A stretch of 64,000 nucleotides of DNA from assembly GCF_009766095.1 (NCBI RefSeq), contig NZ_LMUD01000023.1:154279-218278 (forward strand), written 5' to 3'. Below the pieces are notes generated by a model that did no database searches, had not been told where the DNA came from, and saw only the letters and a list, made by a program, of their open reading frames with translations. The position numbers and the translations under genes are program-made. This DNA comes from Granulicella sp. S190 (GTDB lineage: Bacteria; Acidobacteriota; Terriglobia; Terriglobales; Acidobacteriaceae). Positions 1 through 8,692 of this stretch are shown piece after piece; within the stretch, counting starts at the first letter, position 1; each line of letters opens with the position of its first letter.

Positions 1-592
1 CTTCTATCCCGCCACTCTCGCCAAAACCTTTGAGTCCTCCGGTGCCGCAGCTCTTTCCATCCTCACCGACGAAGAGTTTTTTCAGGGTTCTTTAGCCTAT
101 CTGCAGCAGGCTTCAAACGTCGTAAAAATTCCCTGCCTCCGCAAAGACTTTATCCTCGATCCATTTCAGATCCTCGAGGCCCGCGCCTATGGGGCGGACG
201 CCATCCTTCTCATCGTCTCTGCGCACACCGACGCCACCCTCAGCGATCTGCGCGACGAGGCTCACTCCGTCGGCCTCGACGTGCTCTGCGAAACCCACGA
301 CCGCGAAGAGATGAATCGCGCCATCGCTCTCGGTTTCGATCTCATCGGCGTCAACAGCCGCGATCTACGCACCTTTTCCGTCCGCACAGAGGTTCTATTC
401 GAGCTTGCCGCATCGTTGCCGAAGAACGCTGTCAAGGTCGCCGAAAGCGGCATTCGCACTGCCGAGGACATCGCCAGCCTGCGTTCCGCCGGATACGATG
501 CCTTCCTCATCGGTGAGACCCTGATGCGTCAACCCGACCCCGCAGCCGCGCTCGCAACCCTCCTGGATCGCGAGTACTCCTCCGACATCTAA
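1..592 (+). CDS. trpC: Indole-3-glycerol phosphate synthase, 5' end outside window
   Basis: This enzyme closes the indole ring in tryptophan synthesis by converting carboxyphenylamino-deoxyribulose phosphate to indole-3-glycerol phosphate. The frame is open from base 2, so about 196 C-terminal residues are visible of the usual 260 or so. Visible TIM-barrel motifs are SILTDEEFFQGS, PCLRKDFI with the catalytic lysine, EARAYGADAILLI, GVNSRDL (family form usually GxNNRNL) and VAESGI in the phosphate-binding loop. trpF follows 120 bp downstream on the same strand, which supports a trp operon running into the window from the left. Confidence 0.95.
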   Translation, partial: FYPATLAKTFESSGAAALSILTDEEFFQGSLAYLQQASNVVKIPCLRKDFILDPFQILEARAYGADAILLIVSAHTDATLSDLRDEAHSVGLDVLCETHDREEMNRAIALGFDLIGVNSRDLRTFSVRTEVLFELAASLPKNAVKVAESGIRTAEDIASLRSAGYDAFLIGETLMRQPDPAAALATLLDREYSSDI

Positions 593-712
593 TCAACTAG
601 CTGGTAGTAGCTGTTGTCGTCCTTGCCCTGACGTAGCCGAAGGAGAAGAATTCTTGTCGCTGTGGTTCATCTCTACGCAGTCAGAAGCACTCGTTTCAAT
701 CTGAAATAAGCC

Positions 713-1396
713 ATGTGGATTAAAATCTGCGCCAACACCAACCTCGAAGATGCACAACTGGCCGCTGAGCTGGGAGCCGACGCCATCGGCTTCGTCTTTG
801 CGCCCAGCACCCGCCGTGTCACCTCCGCTGAAGTCGCAAAGATCACGCCGCATCTTCCGGCCACTGTAGAGCGCGTAGGCGTCTTCCATGCGCTCGACGC
901 CTATGAGATCGCGCGCGGCGCCCACGAAGCTGGCCTTGACACGGTGCAGCTTCACGGAGGCGTCGATCTCGCTCTCATGCGTCGCCTCCACAAGCTCTTC
1001 GCCGGGCAGGTCAAAATGATCCAGGCCGTTCACTGGTCGGTCGATGAGGATGGCGCAAGCGCAGCAGTGGTAGCTGCACAGCTTCGCGAGATCGCGCAGG
1101 AGGGATTGGTGGATCGGGTGCTGATCGACTCAAAGGTAGGTGCGGCGCTGGGTGGCACGGGTGTCTCGTTCGACTGGCACACAGCCGGCACCGCGTTGGC
1201 ACACGCTGCGCCTCAGCTCAAGTTGATAGTGGCTGGCGGCCTCCGCCACGAAAACGTAGCAGAGGCCATCCATGGGCTGAAGCCCTGGGGAGTAGATGTT
1301 GCAAGTGGTGTGGAGTCGGAGCCGGGCAAAAAGAGTCCCGAAAAACTTGCTGCGTTTATCAGGAAGGCGCGGGAGTCGAAGGTCGGTTCGATCTAA
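713..1396 (+). CDS. trpF: Phosphoribosylanthranilate isomerase
   Basis: This enzyme catalyses the Amadori rearrangement of phosphoribosylanthranilate to carboxyphenylamino-deoxyribulose phosphate, the step just before TrpC. The 227-residue length is normal for TrpF. The catalytic cysteine is in the N-terminal MWIKICANT (family KICGxT). The catalytic aspartate is in LIDSKVGAALGGTG, which also carries the glycine-rich phosphate-binding loop. The segment VAGGLRHENV matches the last phosphate-binding strand. No strong ribosome-binding site precedes the ATG, but the N-terminal match fixes the start. It sits in tandem with trpC. Confidence 0.95.
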   Translation: MWIKICANTNLEDAQLAAELGADAIGFVFAPSTRRVTSAEVAKITPHLPATVERVGVFHALDAYEIARGAHEAGLDTVQLHGGVDLALMRRLHKLFAGQVKMIQAVHWSVDEDGASAAVVAAQLREIAQEGLVDRVLIDSKVGAALGGTGVSFDWHTAGTALAHAAPQLKLIVAGGLRHENVAEAIHGLKPWGVDVASGVESEPGKKSPEKLAAFIRKARESKVGSI

Positions 1397-1425
1397 GCGC
1401 GAGCGCCAACTGAAACGCGCGTTTT
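1397..1425 (+). terminator. Weak hairpin after trpF
   Basis: GCGCG at 1397-1401 can pair with CGCGC at 1416-1420, and a run of four T follows. The stem is only 5 bp with a 14-base loop, so this is a weak candidate terminator for the trp operon. Confidence 0.3.
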
Positions 1426-1579
1426 AGGCGTGATGCACAAACGAATGCTGGATGTGAGCTTTAGGAGAACGGTCGTGGTACTGCTGCGGCCGCAGGTGGG
1501 CTGTAGGCGGCTTGGGTGTCGCCGAAGCGAACACAGGAGCCAGTGCCAACAGTAAACCGATAGACAGTTTCAGCTTCAT
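1424..1579 (-). CDS. Small secreted His-rich peptide, unknown function
   Basis: A 51-residue reading frame begins MKLKLSIGLLLALAPVFASA, a textbook signal peptide with a positive start, a Leu/Ala core and an ASA cleavage site. The predicted mature part is about 31 residues with six histidines, five of them in the last 17 residues, plus several prolines. The ATG at 1579 follows GAAAGG with a spacing of 8 bases. It lies downstream of the prolyl oligopeptidase gene on the same strand, but a terminator between them suggests separate transcription. It is convergent with trpF. Metal binding would be a guess from the histidines; I do not recognise a family. Confidence 0.6.
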   Translation of the reverse strand: MKLKLSIGLLLALAPVFASATPKPPTAHLRPQQYHDRSPKAHIQHSFVHHA

Positions 1580-1706
1580 AAAGGCAACCTTTCTACGTTG
1601 TTTATAGGACGCGCCGGCGATCTTCCCGGATTCATTTTCTCCGCGGAATCATCACAAGGCGGGGCAGTTGGATATACAACGAATGCGGGAGAGTTCAGTA
1701 TCGGCG

Positions 1707-1739
1707 AAAAGGCAGGAGGATCTTTAAGATCTTCCCGCC
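1707..1739 (-). terminator. Intrinsic terminator of the prolyl oligopeptidase gene
   Basis: On the minus strand a 12-bp stem (1728-1739 pairing with 1711-1722, one mismatch and one G-T pair) with a 5-base loop is followed by four T at 1710-1707. It lies about 35 bp beyond the stop codon at 1772, as expected for a Rho-independent terminator. Confidence 0.6.
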
Positions 1740-1771
1740 GCGTGCCTGAAGATGTATTGCGCAAGTGGTTA

Positions 1772-3877
1772 TTATTCGCCGAGCATCCCGTCTCGTAACT
1801 CCCTCACCAGAAATGCATACTGATCCACAGTCGCTTCAATCCTCTTGCTGAGCGGCATTCCAGCACCATGCCCAGCCCGTGTCTCCACGCGAATCAGTAT
1901 CGGCTCTGTACCAGCCTGCGCCTCCTGCAGAGCCGCCGTGTACTTGAAGCTGTGCGCCGGGTACACACGGTCGTCGTGATCGCCAGTCGTAATGAGAGTC
2001 GCAGGATAGCTGCCACCCTTCTTGATGTTGTGCAGCGGCGAATACTTGTAGATCGCAGCAAACTCCTCCGCGTTCTCCGAAGGCGATCCGTACTCTTCCT
2101 TCCACGCCCAGCCGATCGTGAACTTGTCGAAGCGCAGCATATCCATCACGCCCACCTGCGCAATCACTGCGCCAAAAAGATCGGGCCGCTGCAGCTCACA
2201 CGCTGCCACCAGCAACCCGCCGTTGCTTCCGCCGGAGATCGCAAGCTTCTTCGCGGACGTGTACTTATTCGCGATCAGCCACTCCGCCGCCGCGATGAAA
2301 TCGTCGAAGACGTTCTGCTTGTTCAGTCGTGTTCCAGCCTCATGCCACGCCTCGCCATACTCTCCGCCGCCGCGAAGGCTCGGCTGCGCGTAGATGCCAC
2401 CCATCTCCATCCACATCACATGCGAGGAAGAGAACTCCGGCATCAGCGGCACGTTAAAACCTCCATACGCATACAGCAGAGTCGGCGCAGAACCATCGAG
2501 CATCATGCCCTTCTTATGGCTTATGAACATCGGCACGCGCGTGCCGTCTTTACTTCCGTAAAAAATCTGCGTCGTCTCGTAGAGTGCCGGATCGAACAAC
2601 AGCTGCGGCTGCCGGAATAACGTCGACTGCTGCGTCTTCATATTCAACCGGTAGATCGTACCCGGCGTCGTGAAGTTGGTGAACTGGTAGAAGGTTTCGG
2701 TATCCTCGCGCAGCCCCCCAAAGCCATACGCCGTGCCAATCGCAGGTAGCTTCAGTTGCTCGATCAACTGCCCGTCGAGGCTCCGAAGCTCTACGAGGCT
2801 CTGCGCATCAGCAAGGTAGTTCGCGATAAAGGTGTTGTCGATGATCGAAATATCGCTGAGCTTGTTCGCGCTCTCCGGGATCACCGTCTTCCAATGCTCA
2901 CGTTCTGGATGATTCAGATCGATAGCGATGATCTTGCCGTTGGGCGCATCAACCGTAGTGAGCAGCCAGAACAAAGTGCCCTCATTGTTGATCGGAGCGT
3001 ACGTCGCGTCCGCAAGATCAATAAGCCGCACGATCGTCGATTCAGGATGTTGAAGATCTTTGATCGCGACTTCGTTATTCGGGCTCGTGCCCTTGGACTG
3101 GTGAATCACAAGGTAGCGGCCATCATCGGTTACCTGTGCGCCAAGATTCAACTCCTTGTCGTCTGGCCGATCGAAGATGAGCTTGTCTTCACTCTGTGGC
3201 GTACCAAGTGTGTGGAAGAAAATCTTGTGAAAGTAGTTCGCTGCTTTCAGAGCCTCAGCCTCAGGCGCGTCGTAGCCCTGGTAGAAGAAGCCGCTGCCAT
3301 CCTTCAGCCACGCCGCGCCGCTGAACTTCGACCACTCCACGATATCCGGCAGATCCTTGCCCGTCGTCACGTCGCGCACATGCCACTTCACCCAGTCGCT
3401 CCCTGCATCCGCAATCGAGTACGCCGCCAGCGATCCATCGTCGGTAATGCTGATGCCGCTGATTGCAACCGTGCCATCGGTCGACAGAGTGTTCGGGTCG
3501 AGTAGAACCTTTGCTTCACCGTCCAGCCCCTCCTGCCAGTAAAGGACGTTCTGATTCTGCAACCCACTGTTATGCGAGTAGAAGTACCTCGTGCCCCGTC
3601 TGGCAGGAGCGGTGTACCGCTCAAAGTTGATCAGCTCCATCAATCGTCGCTGCATCGACTTCCGCTCAGGAACCTGCGAGAGGTAACTCTGCGTCAACTC
3701 ATTCTCGGCGTCCACCCACGTCTTCAACTCGGCCGAGTCCACATCCTCCATCCAGCGATACGGATCACTGACAGCTACCCCGAAGTAATCATCGGTCTGC
3801 CCAACCTTGCGAGCATGGGGATACGTGAGAGAAGAAGTGCTTTCGAGGGAGGGCGCAACAGCGGAGCTCGGATTCAT
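1772..3877 (-). CDS. Prolyl oligopeptidase, S9A family
   Basis: This serine peptidase cleaves short peptides after proline. The 701-residue length fits the family: an N-terminal beta-propeller that filters substrates and a C-terminal alpha/beta hydrolase. The nucleophile is Ser551 in ISGGSNGG. TTGDHDDRVYPAHS carries the catalytic Asp region, and RAGHGAGMP carries the catalytic His. The N-terminal signature VSDPYRWMED is present. No clear signal peptide is visible, so a cytoplasmic location is likely. The gene is transcribed alone and ends in its own terminator. Confidence 0.93.
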   Translation of the reverse strand: MNPSSAVAPSLESTSSLTYPHARKVGQTDDYFGVAVSDPYRWMEDVDSAELKTWVDAENELTQSYLSQVPERKSMQRRLMELINFERYTAPARRGTRYFYSHNSGLQNQNVLYWQEGLDGEAKVLLDPNTLSTDGTVAISGISITDDGSLAAYSIADAGSDWVKWHVRDVTTGKDLPDIVEWSKFSGAAWLKDGSGFFYQGYDAPEAEALKAANYFHKIFFHTLGTPQSEDKLIFDRPDDKELNLGAQVTDDGRYLVIHQSKGTSPNNEVAIKDLQHPESTIVRLIDLADATYAPINNEGTLFWLLTTVDAPNGKIIAIDLNHPEREHWKTVIPESANKLSDISIIDNTFIANYLADAQSLVELRSLDGQLIEQLKLPAIGTAYGFGGLREDTETFYQFTNFTTPGTIYRLNMKTQQSTLFRQPQLLFDPALYETTQIFYGSKDGTRVPMFISHKKGMMLDGSAPTLLYAYGGFNVPLMPEFSSSHVMWMEMGGIYAQPSLRGGGEYGEAWHEAGTRLNKQNVFDDFIAAAEWLIANKYTSAKKLAISGGSNGGLLVAACELQRPDLFGAVIAQVGVMDMLRFDKFTIGWAWKEEYGSPSENAEEFAAIYKYSPLHNIKKGGSYPATLITTGDHDDRVYPAHSFKYTAALQEAQAGTEPILIRVETRAGHGAGMPLSKRIEATVDQYAFLVRELRDGMLGE

Positions 3878-4238
3878 CAGGTCAACTTTCGGTCAATTGG
3901 CGTTCTGGACTGCTGCCTTCGGACTCTAGCTTAGATGAGCAAACCTGGAAGAAGTAGCGCAGGAGGCAGCATCACACTCTGCCGCGCAGAGGACGGAAAA
4001 TAGCCTGCGCACTTCGAGGTCCAAAAATAAAGTTCAAAAATGTGGCGTATCTTTCGACTGCGAAAGAGTGACGGCTAAGGAACCACGCTAGCCATGCAAT
4101 CCACCACGCTCACACCATCATTTCACCACCACAAAACACCCTGAAAATGCAAAAACCCCAATTAAAACCACCATCTCACCACGAACCACTTTTTTTGCAA
4201 CGGGAACAGTGAATTTCTTTCCGGTTAGACTTTCAGAC
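3878..4238. other. Intergenic region with CAC-rich repeat element, copy A
   Basis: No gene is seen in this 361-bp gap between the divergent peptidase and VWFA genes. It holds copy A of a dispersed element, listed separately at 4043-4195. The rest is AT-rich upstream DNA without a promoter I can call with confidence. Confidence 0.6.
4043..4195 (+). repeat. CAC-rich dispersed element, copy A
   Basis: The element starts with TGGCGTATCTTTCGAC (4043-4058), which recurs exactly, in reverse complement, at 52653-52668. It is followed by about 100 bases that are rich in CACCAC and CAAAA and almost free of G on this strand. The element begins 196 bp before the ATG of the VWFA gene. Copy B lies 201 bp before the start of the old yellow enzyme gene, in the same orientation relative to its gene. 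Confidence 0.55.
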
Positions 4239-5249
4239 ATGCGGATTCTTCTGCCGGTCCTCCTGCTCTGCGGCACCCTCCCGGTTTTGTCCCAGTCTCC
4301 CGTCCCACCGGACGACCAGAGCTACACCCTCAAAACCCAGTCCAACGTCGTCCTGGTTCCCACTACCGTCCAAACCAAGCACGGCGATGTGATCTATGAG
4401 CTCAAACCGGAGCAGTTCGTCGTTGAAGACAATGGAGTTCCGCAGACCGTCCACGTCGATGAAGACACCGACTCCCTCGGACTCTCCCTCGTAGTCGTCG
4501 TCCAGTGCAGCCGTGCCTCCGGCTATGAATACCCCAAGTTGGGTGGCCTGGGCTCCATGATCGATGGCATCGCCGGGGATGCTCCGCGCGAGGTCGCCAT
4601 CGTCACCTACGGCTCCGCCCCCCTGCTGCTCGGCAAGTTCTCCAACAGCGTCGACGCCATGAGCCACGCGCTCGCCCAACTAGAGCCGTGCGACGATCCG
4701 GAGGCCTCCACGCTGGACGCCGTAGCCTATGCCACGAAGCTGCTCGAAGCCCGCCAGAATCACTATCGCCACGCCATCCTGCTGATCAGCGAGACCCGCG
4801 ACCATGGCAGCACCGCCAAGCCTGCCGAGGTTGTGGCAGCGCTTGGACGGACGAACACCGTCGTCGACGCGGTAGCGTTTGGCCCAGGAAAGACAGAGGT
4901 GATGAGTGATCTGAAGTATGGCGGCGGAAGCGGACCGCTCGGCCTGTTGGTGATGGCGGTCAACGCTCTGAAGAAGAATGCAGCGCATGAGCTGGCTGCC
5001 TTGTCCGGCGGAGAATACGTCAACTTCACTACGCAAAGAGGCTTCGACGAAGGGCTTCATCTGCTCTCGAACCACGTGCATAACTATTACCTGTTGAGCT
5101 TTCAGCCCCACGCTGAAGCTAACGGAGAGCCAGCTTCTGGAATGCACAGGATCCGTGTGAAGATTCCCGATTATCCGGATGCGCGGATACGATTCCGGGA
5201 GAGTTACTTCGCGGGAGAACTGGATTCAGCCGCGGCAAATACTAACTGA
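4239..5249 (+). CDS. Secreted VWFA-domain protein
   Basis: The protein has a signal peptide (MRILLPVLLLCGTLPVLSQS) followed by a short beta-rich segment and a von Willebrand factor A-like domain. It resembles the VWFA-related family common in acidobacteria: LKTQSNVVLVPTTV, then GLSLVVVVQCSRAS and the later segment HAILLISETRDHG. The usual first metal-site motif DxSxS is replaced by QCSRAS, so metal-dependent adhesion may be weak or lost. I chose the ATG at 4239 because it places the signal peptide at the N terminus; a GTG at 4209 would add ten residues. The function is unknown, perhaps binding at the cell surface. Confidence 0.8.
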   Translation: MRILLPVLLLCGTLPVLSQSPVPPDDQSYTLKTQSNVVLVPTTVQTKHGDVIYELKPEQFVVEDNGVPQTVHVDEDTDSLGLSLVVVVQCSRASGYEYPKLGGLGSMIDGIAGDAPREVAIVTYGSAPLLLGKFSNSVDAMSHALAQLEPCDDPEASTLDAVAYATKLLEARQNHYRHAILLISETRDHGSTAKPAEVVAALGRTNTVVDAVAFGPGKTEVMSDLKYGGGSGPLGLLVMAVNALKKNAAHELAALSGGEYVNFTTQRGFDEGLHLLSNHVHNYYLLSFQPHAEANGEPASGMHRIRVKIPDYPDARIRFRESYFAGELDSAAANTN

Positions 5250-5420
5250 TGTCCTCACCATTAGTTGGATAGGGTGGTTCAAAGTTTTAGGCGGATCAAT
5301 TCGCCCTTGACGAAGGAGCATACTAGGAGTTCGATGTGAGTTATCAAGCGGAACGGTGCGTTTACCGATAGAGTTTCTCCGGGCTGGCTTATGAGAATTG
5401 ATGAAAATATAGAAGGTGGC

Positions 5421-7205
5421 ATGCCATTGCTGCGTCGTCTGGCAATGGTAGCGATAGCCCTGACGTGTCTGGATAGTGCTGCGCTGCTGCTCAACCTCCA
5501 CAGCTGGGGGCAGGGTGGGGTCACTATCCTGTGGCCAGCGAATGGCCTGCTGGTGGGAGTTCTGCTTACTGCACGGCGGCGGCACTGGGCTGCCTTTCTT
5601 GCAGTCGGCTACGCGGTCGATGTGAGCGTCAATATTGCGCTGACCTTTGCGGTCTGGACTTCCGCATACCTGGCCTGCTGCAACATGCTGGAGGTTATCC
5701 TTGCGGCGGTCTTCCTTTACCGGATCATCTCGCCCAAGCCGGATCTGACCCAGCGCAGGCAGTTGGTGAGCCTGCTGCTGTATGGAGTCATCCTGGCCCC
5801 GGCTGTCGCCTCGATGCTGGCACAGCTCAATACCAGCAGCGCTGCGGGAATGCCGTTATTTACCTCCTTCAAGCACTGGTTCACGGCCGACGCTCTGGGT
5901 ATGGCGGTGATGATTCCACTCTACCTGTCGTTCCGAGAGCGGAGCCACTTTGCCGGACGCTCGCGGTTGGAGGTGATCGGCCTTACCGCGCTGCTAAGCG
6001 TCACCGCGTTTGGCGTGTTCTGGCAGACGCGGTTCCCCTTTCTGTTCCTAGTGCTTCCGGTTCTGCTGCTGCTCGGTGTTCGCCTTCGACTTGCGGGCTC
6101 TGCGATGGGGCTGCTGATTGTCTCGATCGTCGGAGGATACCTGACTATCCAGGGTCATGGCCCGGTCGCGATGGTGCGCGGATCTTCTGCGACCTCACGC
6201 GATCTGCTGGTGCAGTTCTTCGTCGCTGTGTCGATGCTATCTCTCTACGTGATTGAGGTGATGACTGCGGAGCGCGAACGGTTGCAATCGAACCTCAAGG
6301 CCAGCGAGACCCTGTTTCGACTTTTGGCAGAGGCTTCGAACGATGTGATCGTACTGGCCGACCTTTCCGGCGAGCGGCGCTATGTTTCGCCTGCGGTGAC
6401 TACTGTGCTGGGGTGGGAGCCGGCGGAGTTGGTGGGGCATACCCCGGTGCAGATCGTTCATCCCGACGACGTCTCCGAGGTAGAGGAGTTGATGCAGGCT
6501 TGCCGTGAGGGCAAGCCGGTGGATACGCTGACCTACCGGTGCGCCCGGAGGGATGGGAGCTATGTGTGGATGGAGGCGAGTATTCGGCTTTATCACGACG
6601 AGACGACGTGGGAGCCGATCGGCTTCGTGAACGTGGTGCGTGATGTGACCATACGCAAGGCGGCGGAAGAGGCGCTTGAGAATCTTGCGATGGCGGACGG
6701 GCTTACCGGGATTGCGAACCGGCGGCGGTTCGAGGAGAAACTGGACCAGGAGTGGCGCAGGGCGATGCGCGATGGGTCTCTTTTGTCCGTGTTGATGATC
6801 GATGTCGACCACTTCAAGCGATATAACGATCTGTACGGACACGTACTGGGTGACACCTGCCTGCGGCAGATTGCCGTGGCGGCGCAGGAGGTGATTCACC
6901 GCGCCTCGGACCTGTTTGCCCGATACGGGGGGGAAGAATTTGTGGTGGTGCTGCCGAATACCGACAGCATCGGCGCCCAACTGGTCGCGGAGCAGATTCG
7001 GCTGGTGGTGGAGATGCTTCACCTGCCCCACTCCGGCAATCCGCATGGAGTGGTGACGGTGAGCATAGGCTGCGCGACGCAGGCCCTGGATCATGACTCA
7101 GTCTCGACATCGGTGGTGGAGGCTGCAGATCAGGCGCTCTATCAAGCCAAGTCGGAGGGGCGTAACCGAGTGCAGGTTGCCGTGGGCTCCGTTGTATCTA
7201 TTTGA
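5421..7205 (+). CDS. MASE1-PAS-GGDEF diguanylate cyclase
   Basis: This predicted membrane sensor makes cyclic di-GMP from two GTP. An N-terminal MASE1-type sensor with about eight membrane segments fills roughly the first 280 residues. A PAS domain follows (LFRLLAEASNDVIVLADL through FVNVVRDVTIRKAAEE). The last 165 residues are the GGDEF domain, with the intact active site YGGEEF. An RxxD inhibitory site (RASD) lies five residues before the motif, so product inhibition is likely. The start at 5421 has AGAAGG four bases upstream. An ATG at 5391 is in frame but has no ribosome-binding site. The gene is monocistronic. Confidence 0.92.
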   Translation: MPLLRRLAMVAIALTCLDSAALLLNLHSWGQGGVTILWPANGLLVGVLLTARRRHWAAFLAVGYAVDVSVNIALTFAVWTSAYLACCNMLEVILAAVFLYRIISPKPDLTQRRQLVSLLLYGVILAPAVASMLAQLNTSSAAGMPLFTSFKHWFTADALGMAVMIPLYLSFRERSHFAGRSRLEVIGLTALLSVTAFGVFWQTRFPFLFLVLPVLLLLGVRLRLAGSAMGLLIVSIVGGYLTIQGHGPVAMVRGSSATSRDLLVQFFVAVSMLSLYVIEVMTAERERLQSNLKASETLFRLLAEASNDVIVLADLSGERRYVSPAVTTVLGWEPAELVGHTPVQIVHPDDVSEVEELMQACREGKPVDTLTYRCARRDGSYVWMEASIRLYHDETTWEPIGFVNVVRDVTIRKAAEEALENLAMADGLTGIANRRRFEEKLDQEWRRAMRDGSLLSVLMIDVDHFKRYNDLYGHVLGDTCLRQIAVAAQEVIHRASDLFARYGGEEFVVVLPNTDSIGAQLVAEQIRLVVEMLHLPHSGNPHGVVTVSIGCATQALDHDSVSTSVVEAADQALYQAKSEGRNRVQVAVGSVVSI

Positions 7206-7210
7206 CGGTC

Positions 7211-7239
7211 TACCCCCCTCCCCCGGGGGGGGGTATTTT
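7211..7239 (+). terminator. Terminator hairpin after the cyclase gene
   Basis: TACCCCCC at 7211-7218 pairs with the G run and TA ending at 7235, followed by TTTT. It lies 6 bp after the stop codon of the diguanylate cyclase gene. Confidence 0.55.
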
Positions 7240-7352
7240 GGGCGTAACCTGTTTCTCATCATTGGTTTAGCGGAGGGGTGTGTCTGTAAAATATTGATTC
7301 CGCTTGGCTTACGTGCAAAATATTATAAATAAAAGGGTTAGGCTCACGTGCG

Positions 7353-7384
7353 AGAGCCCCGGGATGATATCCGGGGCTCTTTTT
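7353..7384 (+). terminator. Strong intrinsic terminator, rightward
   Basis: AGAGCCCCGG at 7353-7362 pairs perfectly with CCGGGGCTCT at 7371-7380 around an 8-base loop, followed by five T at 7380-7384. The T tract is only on the plus side, so it ends rightward transcription. It is 148 bp beyond the cyclase stop and behind a first hairpin. Confidence 0.75.
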
Positions 7385-7506
7385 ACCTTCGTCTTTCAGT
7401 ATAGCGTTGAGCACTCAATTGATGCGCCACGCTAAGGTCCAGGATTGACGCTGGTTTTGGTGAGGTGAGGGCTTGACAGGGTTTTCATCCTGCCGGTTCT
7501 GCGTGG

Positions 7507-7902
7507 TTAGGCCGTGATGACGGGAAGCTGGAGCGTGGTGCCGATGGGGACGCTGTTGGGGTTGGCTATGTTGTTGGCTTTGGCTATCTCGGGATACTTG
7601 TTGGCGTTGCCATAGAAGAGGAGGCTGATGGCGGAGAGAGTATCGCCAGATTTAATGGTGTAGGGCTGGGTGTCGCCACCTGTATTTGCGATCTCGTGAT
7701 GGAGATCAGAGTAGGTGGGATCGGCCTTTTTGATGTTGTCCCAGACGCGCTCCAGGATGACGCGGGAAGGGACGGAACCTTTGATGTGGAGCTGCTCGCC
7801 GTCGAGGTCGACGGCATCGAGGGTGGCACCGTAGGGGGCGAACTTCTGCAGGGATTGGATAACACCGGCATACTTCTGCTTCAAAGCTTCGAGATCTGCC
7901 AT
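7507..7902 (-). CDS. BON-like/LysM domain protein (YgaU/Kbp type)
   Basis: The 131-residue protein has a BON-like N-terminal half (about residues 20-70, with LDGEQLHIKGSVPSRV) and a C-terminal LysM domain (YTIKSGDTLSAISLLFYGNANKYPEI, ending LPVITA). This is the domain order of the E. coli potassium-binding protein Kbp/YgaU, which has no signal peptide; none is seen here either. LysM normally binds peptidoglycan. The ATG at 7902 is preceded by AAGGAG. It lies about 100 bp downstream of the DUF937 gene on the same strand. Potassium binding is an inference from architecture only. Confidence 0.85.
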   Translation of the reverse strand: MADLEALKQKYAGVIQSLQKFAPYGATLDAVDLDGEQLHIKGSVPSRVILERVWDNIKKADPTYSDLHHEIANTGGDTQPYTIKSGDTLSAISLLFYGNANKYPEIAKANNIANPNSVPIGTTLQLPVITA

Positions 7903-8006
7903 GACGTGGCTCTCCTTGGTCAGCGTGGCTGACTGTAGTTAGATGTTGTTTGGAGTGAGCGCTGTGGCCCCGGCGCTCCTCAGATCTGCCCCCGCGAGGC
8001 GGCGGC

Positions 8007-8414
8007 CTAGACGAACTTGCTGAGCAGGCTCTGCGCCATGCTGCCCATGGAGCTGGTCGGGGTAGCCTGCCCGTTGGGGGCAAAGTGCTGGATGACCATG
8101 GGAAGTACGGTGGCGAGGGCTACCTGCACGACCTGCGGCGAGACGCCGGCCTTGGCTGCGGTAGCTTCGATGAGGCCGGTTCCGCCGAGACCCTGCTGAA
8201 CCTGCTCGGGTGTGGCGGTGGCTGCCTGGCCGGCGCCCCAGTTGTTGACGTGTTCGGCCATTCCGTTGTTCTTGAAGGCATCGAGCACGCCCTGAATTCC
8301 CTCAGGATGCTGGGTGAGAGCTTCGATGAAGCCGCCAGCTACCTTTGCCTGATCGGTTCCCGCAGCCGCACCGGTCTGGCCTGCGAGACCCTGAATCATG
8401 TCCATTATTCCCAT
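8007..8414 (-). CDS. DUF937/YidB-family protein
   Basis: The 135-residue protein is rich in Gly, Ala and Gln. It has the family pattern of an N-terminal helix (MGIMDMIQGLAG), a middle part in which GIQGVLDAFKNNGMAEHVNNW resembles the YidB core, and a helical end with VVQVALATVLPMVIQHFAPNG. The molecular function of the family is not established. I use the ATG at 8414 because GAGGTG lies 6 bases upstream; a GTG at 8423 is in frame but would overlap that ribosome-binding site. It is probably co-transcribed with the LysM gene downstream. Confidence 0.8.
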   Translation of the reverse strand: MGIMDMIQGLAGQTGAAAGTDQAKVAGGFIEALTQHPEGIQGVLDAFKNNGMAEHVNNWGAGQAATATPEQVQQGLGGTGLIEATAAKAGVSPQVVQVALATVLPMVIQHFAPNGQATPTSSMGSMAQSLLSKFV

Positions 8415-8492
8415 GTTGTTCACCTCGCACCCAATATATGACCGATTTCCACTGGGTGCGGGAAGAAGTATGAAATATTTATCGATTTCTCA

Positions 8493-8531
8493 TGGGATTG
8501 AAAGGCTCTACGGGGTCATTGGATCGCAAGA
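8493..8531 (+). repeat. 39-bp direct repeat, copy 1, upstream of SUMF1-like gene
   Basis: The sequence starts TGGGATTGAAAGGCTCTACG and matches copy 2 at 9662-9700 in 36 of 39 positions, in the same orientation. It lies between the divergent DUF937 and SUMF1-like genes, 161 bp before the latter's ATG. Confidence 0.8.
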
Positions 8532-8692
8532 CCCCTTGTAACCTTTCTCCAAATTGCAGCTCTTACGAGGCAAGCATGCATTTTGCAAATCTCTCTTATT
8601 GTTATTGTCTGTGGAAGAGGAGCGCCTGCCAGGTGCTCAAGATGACAAAAAGCAAAAGGGAAGCACCACATGCTTGTGGAGGAGTCAGGGAG

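Larger units (their letters stand above)
7206..7506. other. Intergenic region with two terminator hairpins
   Basis: This gap separates the convergent cyclase and LysM genes. It contains a C-run/G-run hairpin right after the cyclase stop, an AT-rich tract at about 7290-7335, and a strong terminator at 7353-7384. No protein-coding gene is supported here. The spacing leaves room for a short independent transcript. Confidence 0.6.
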
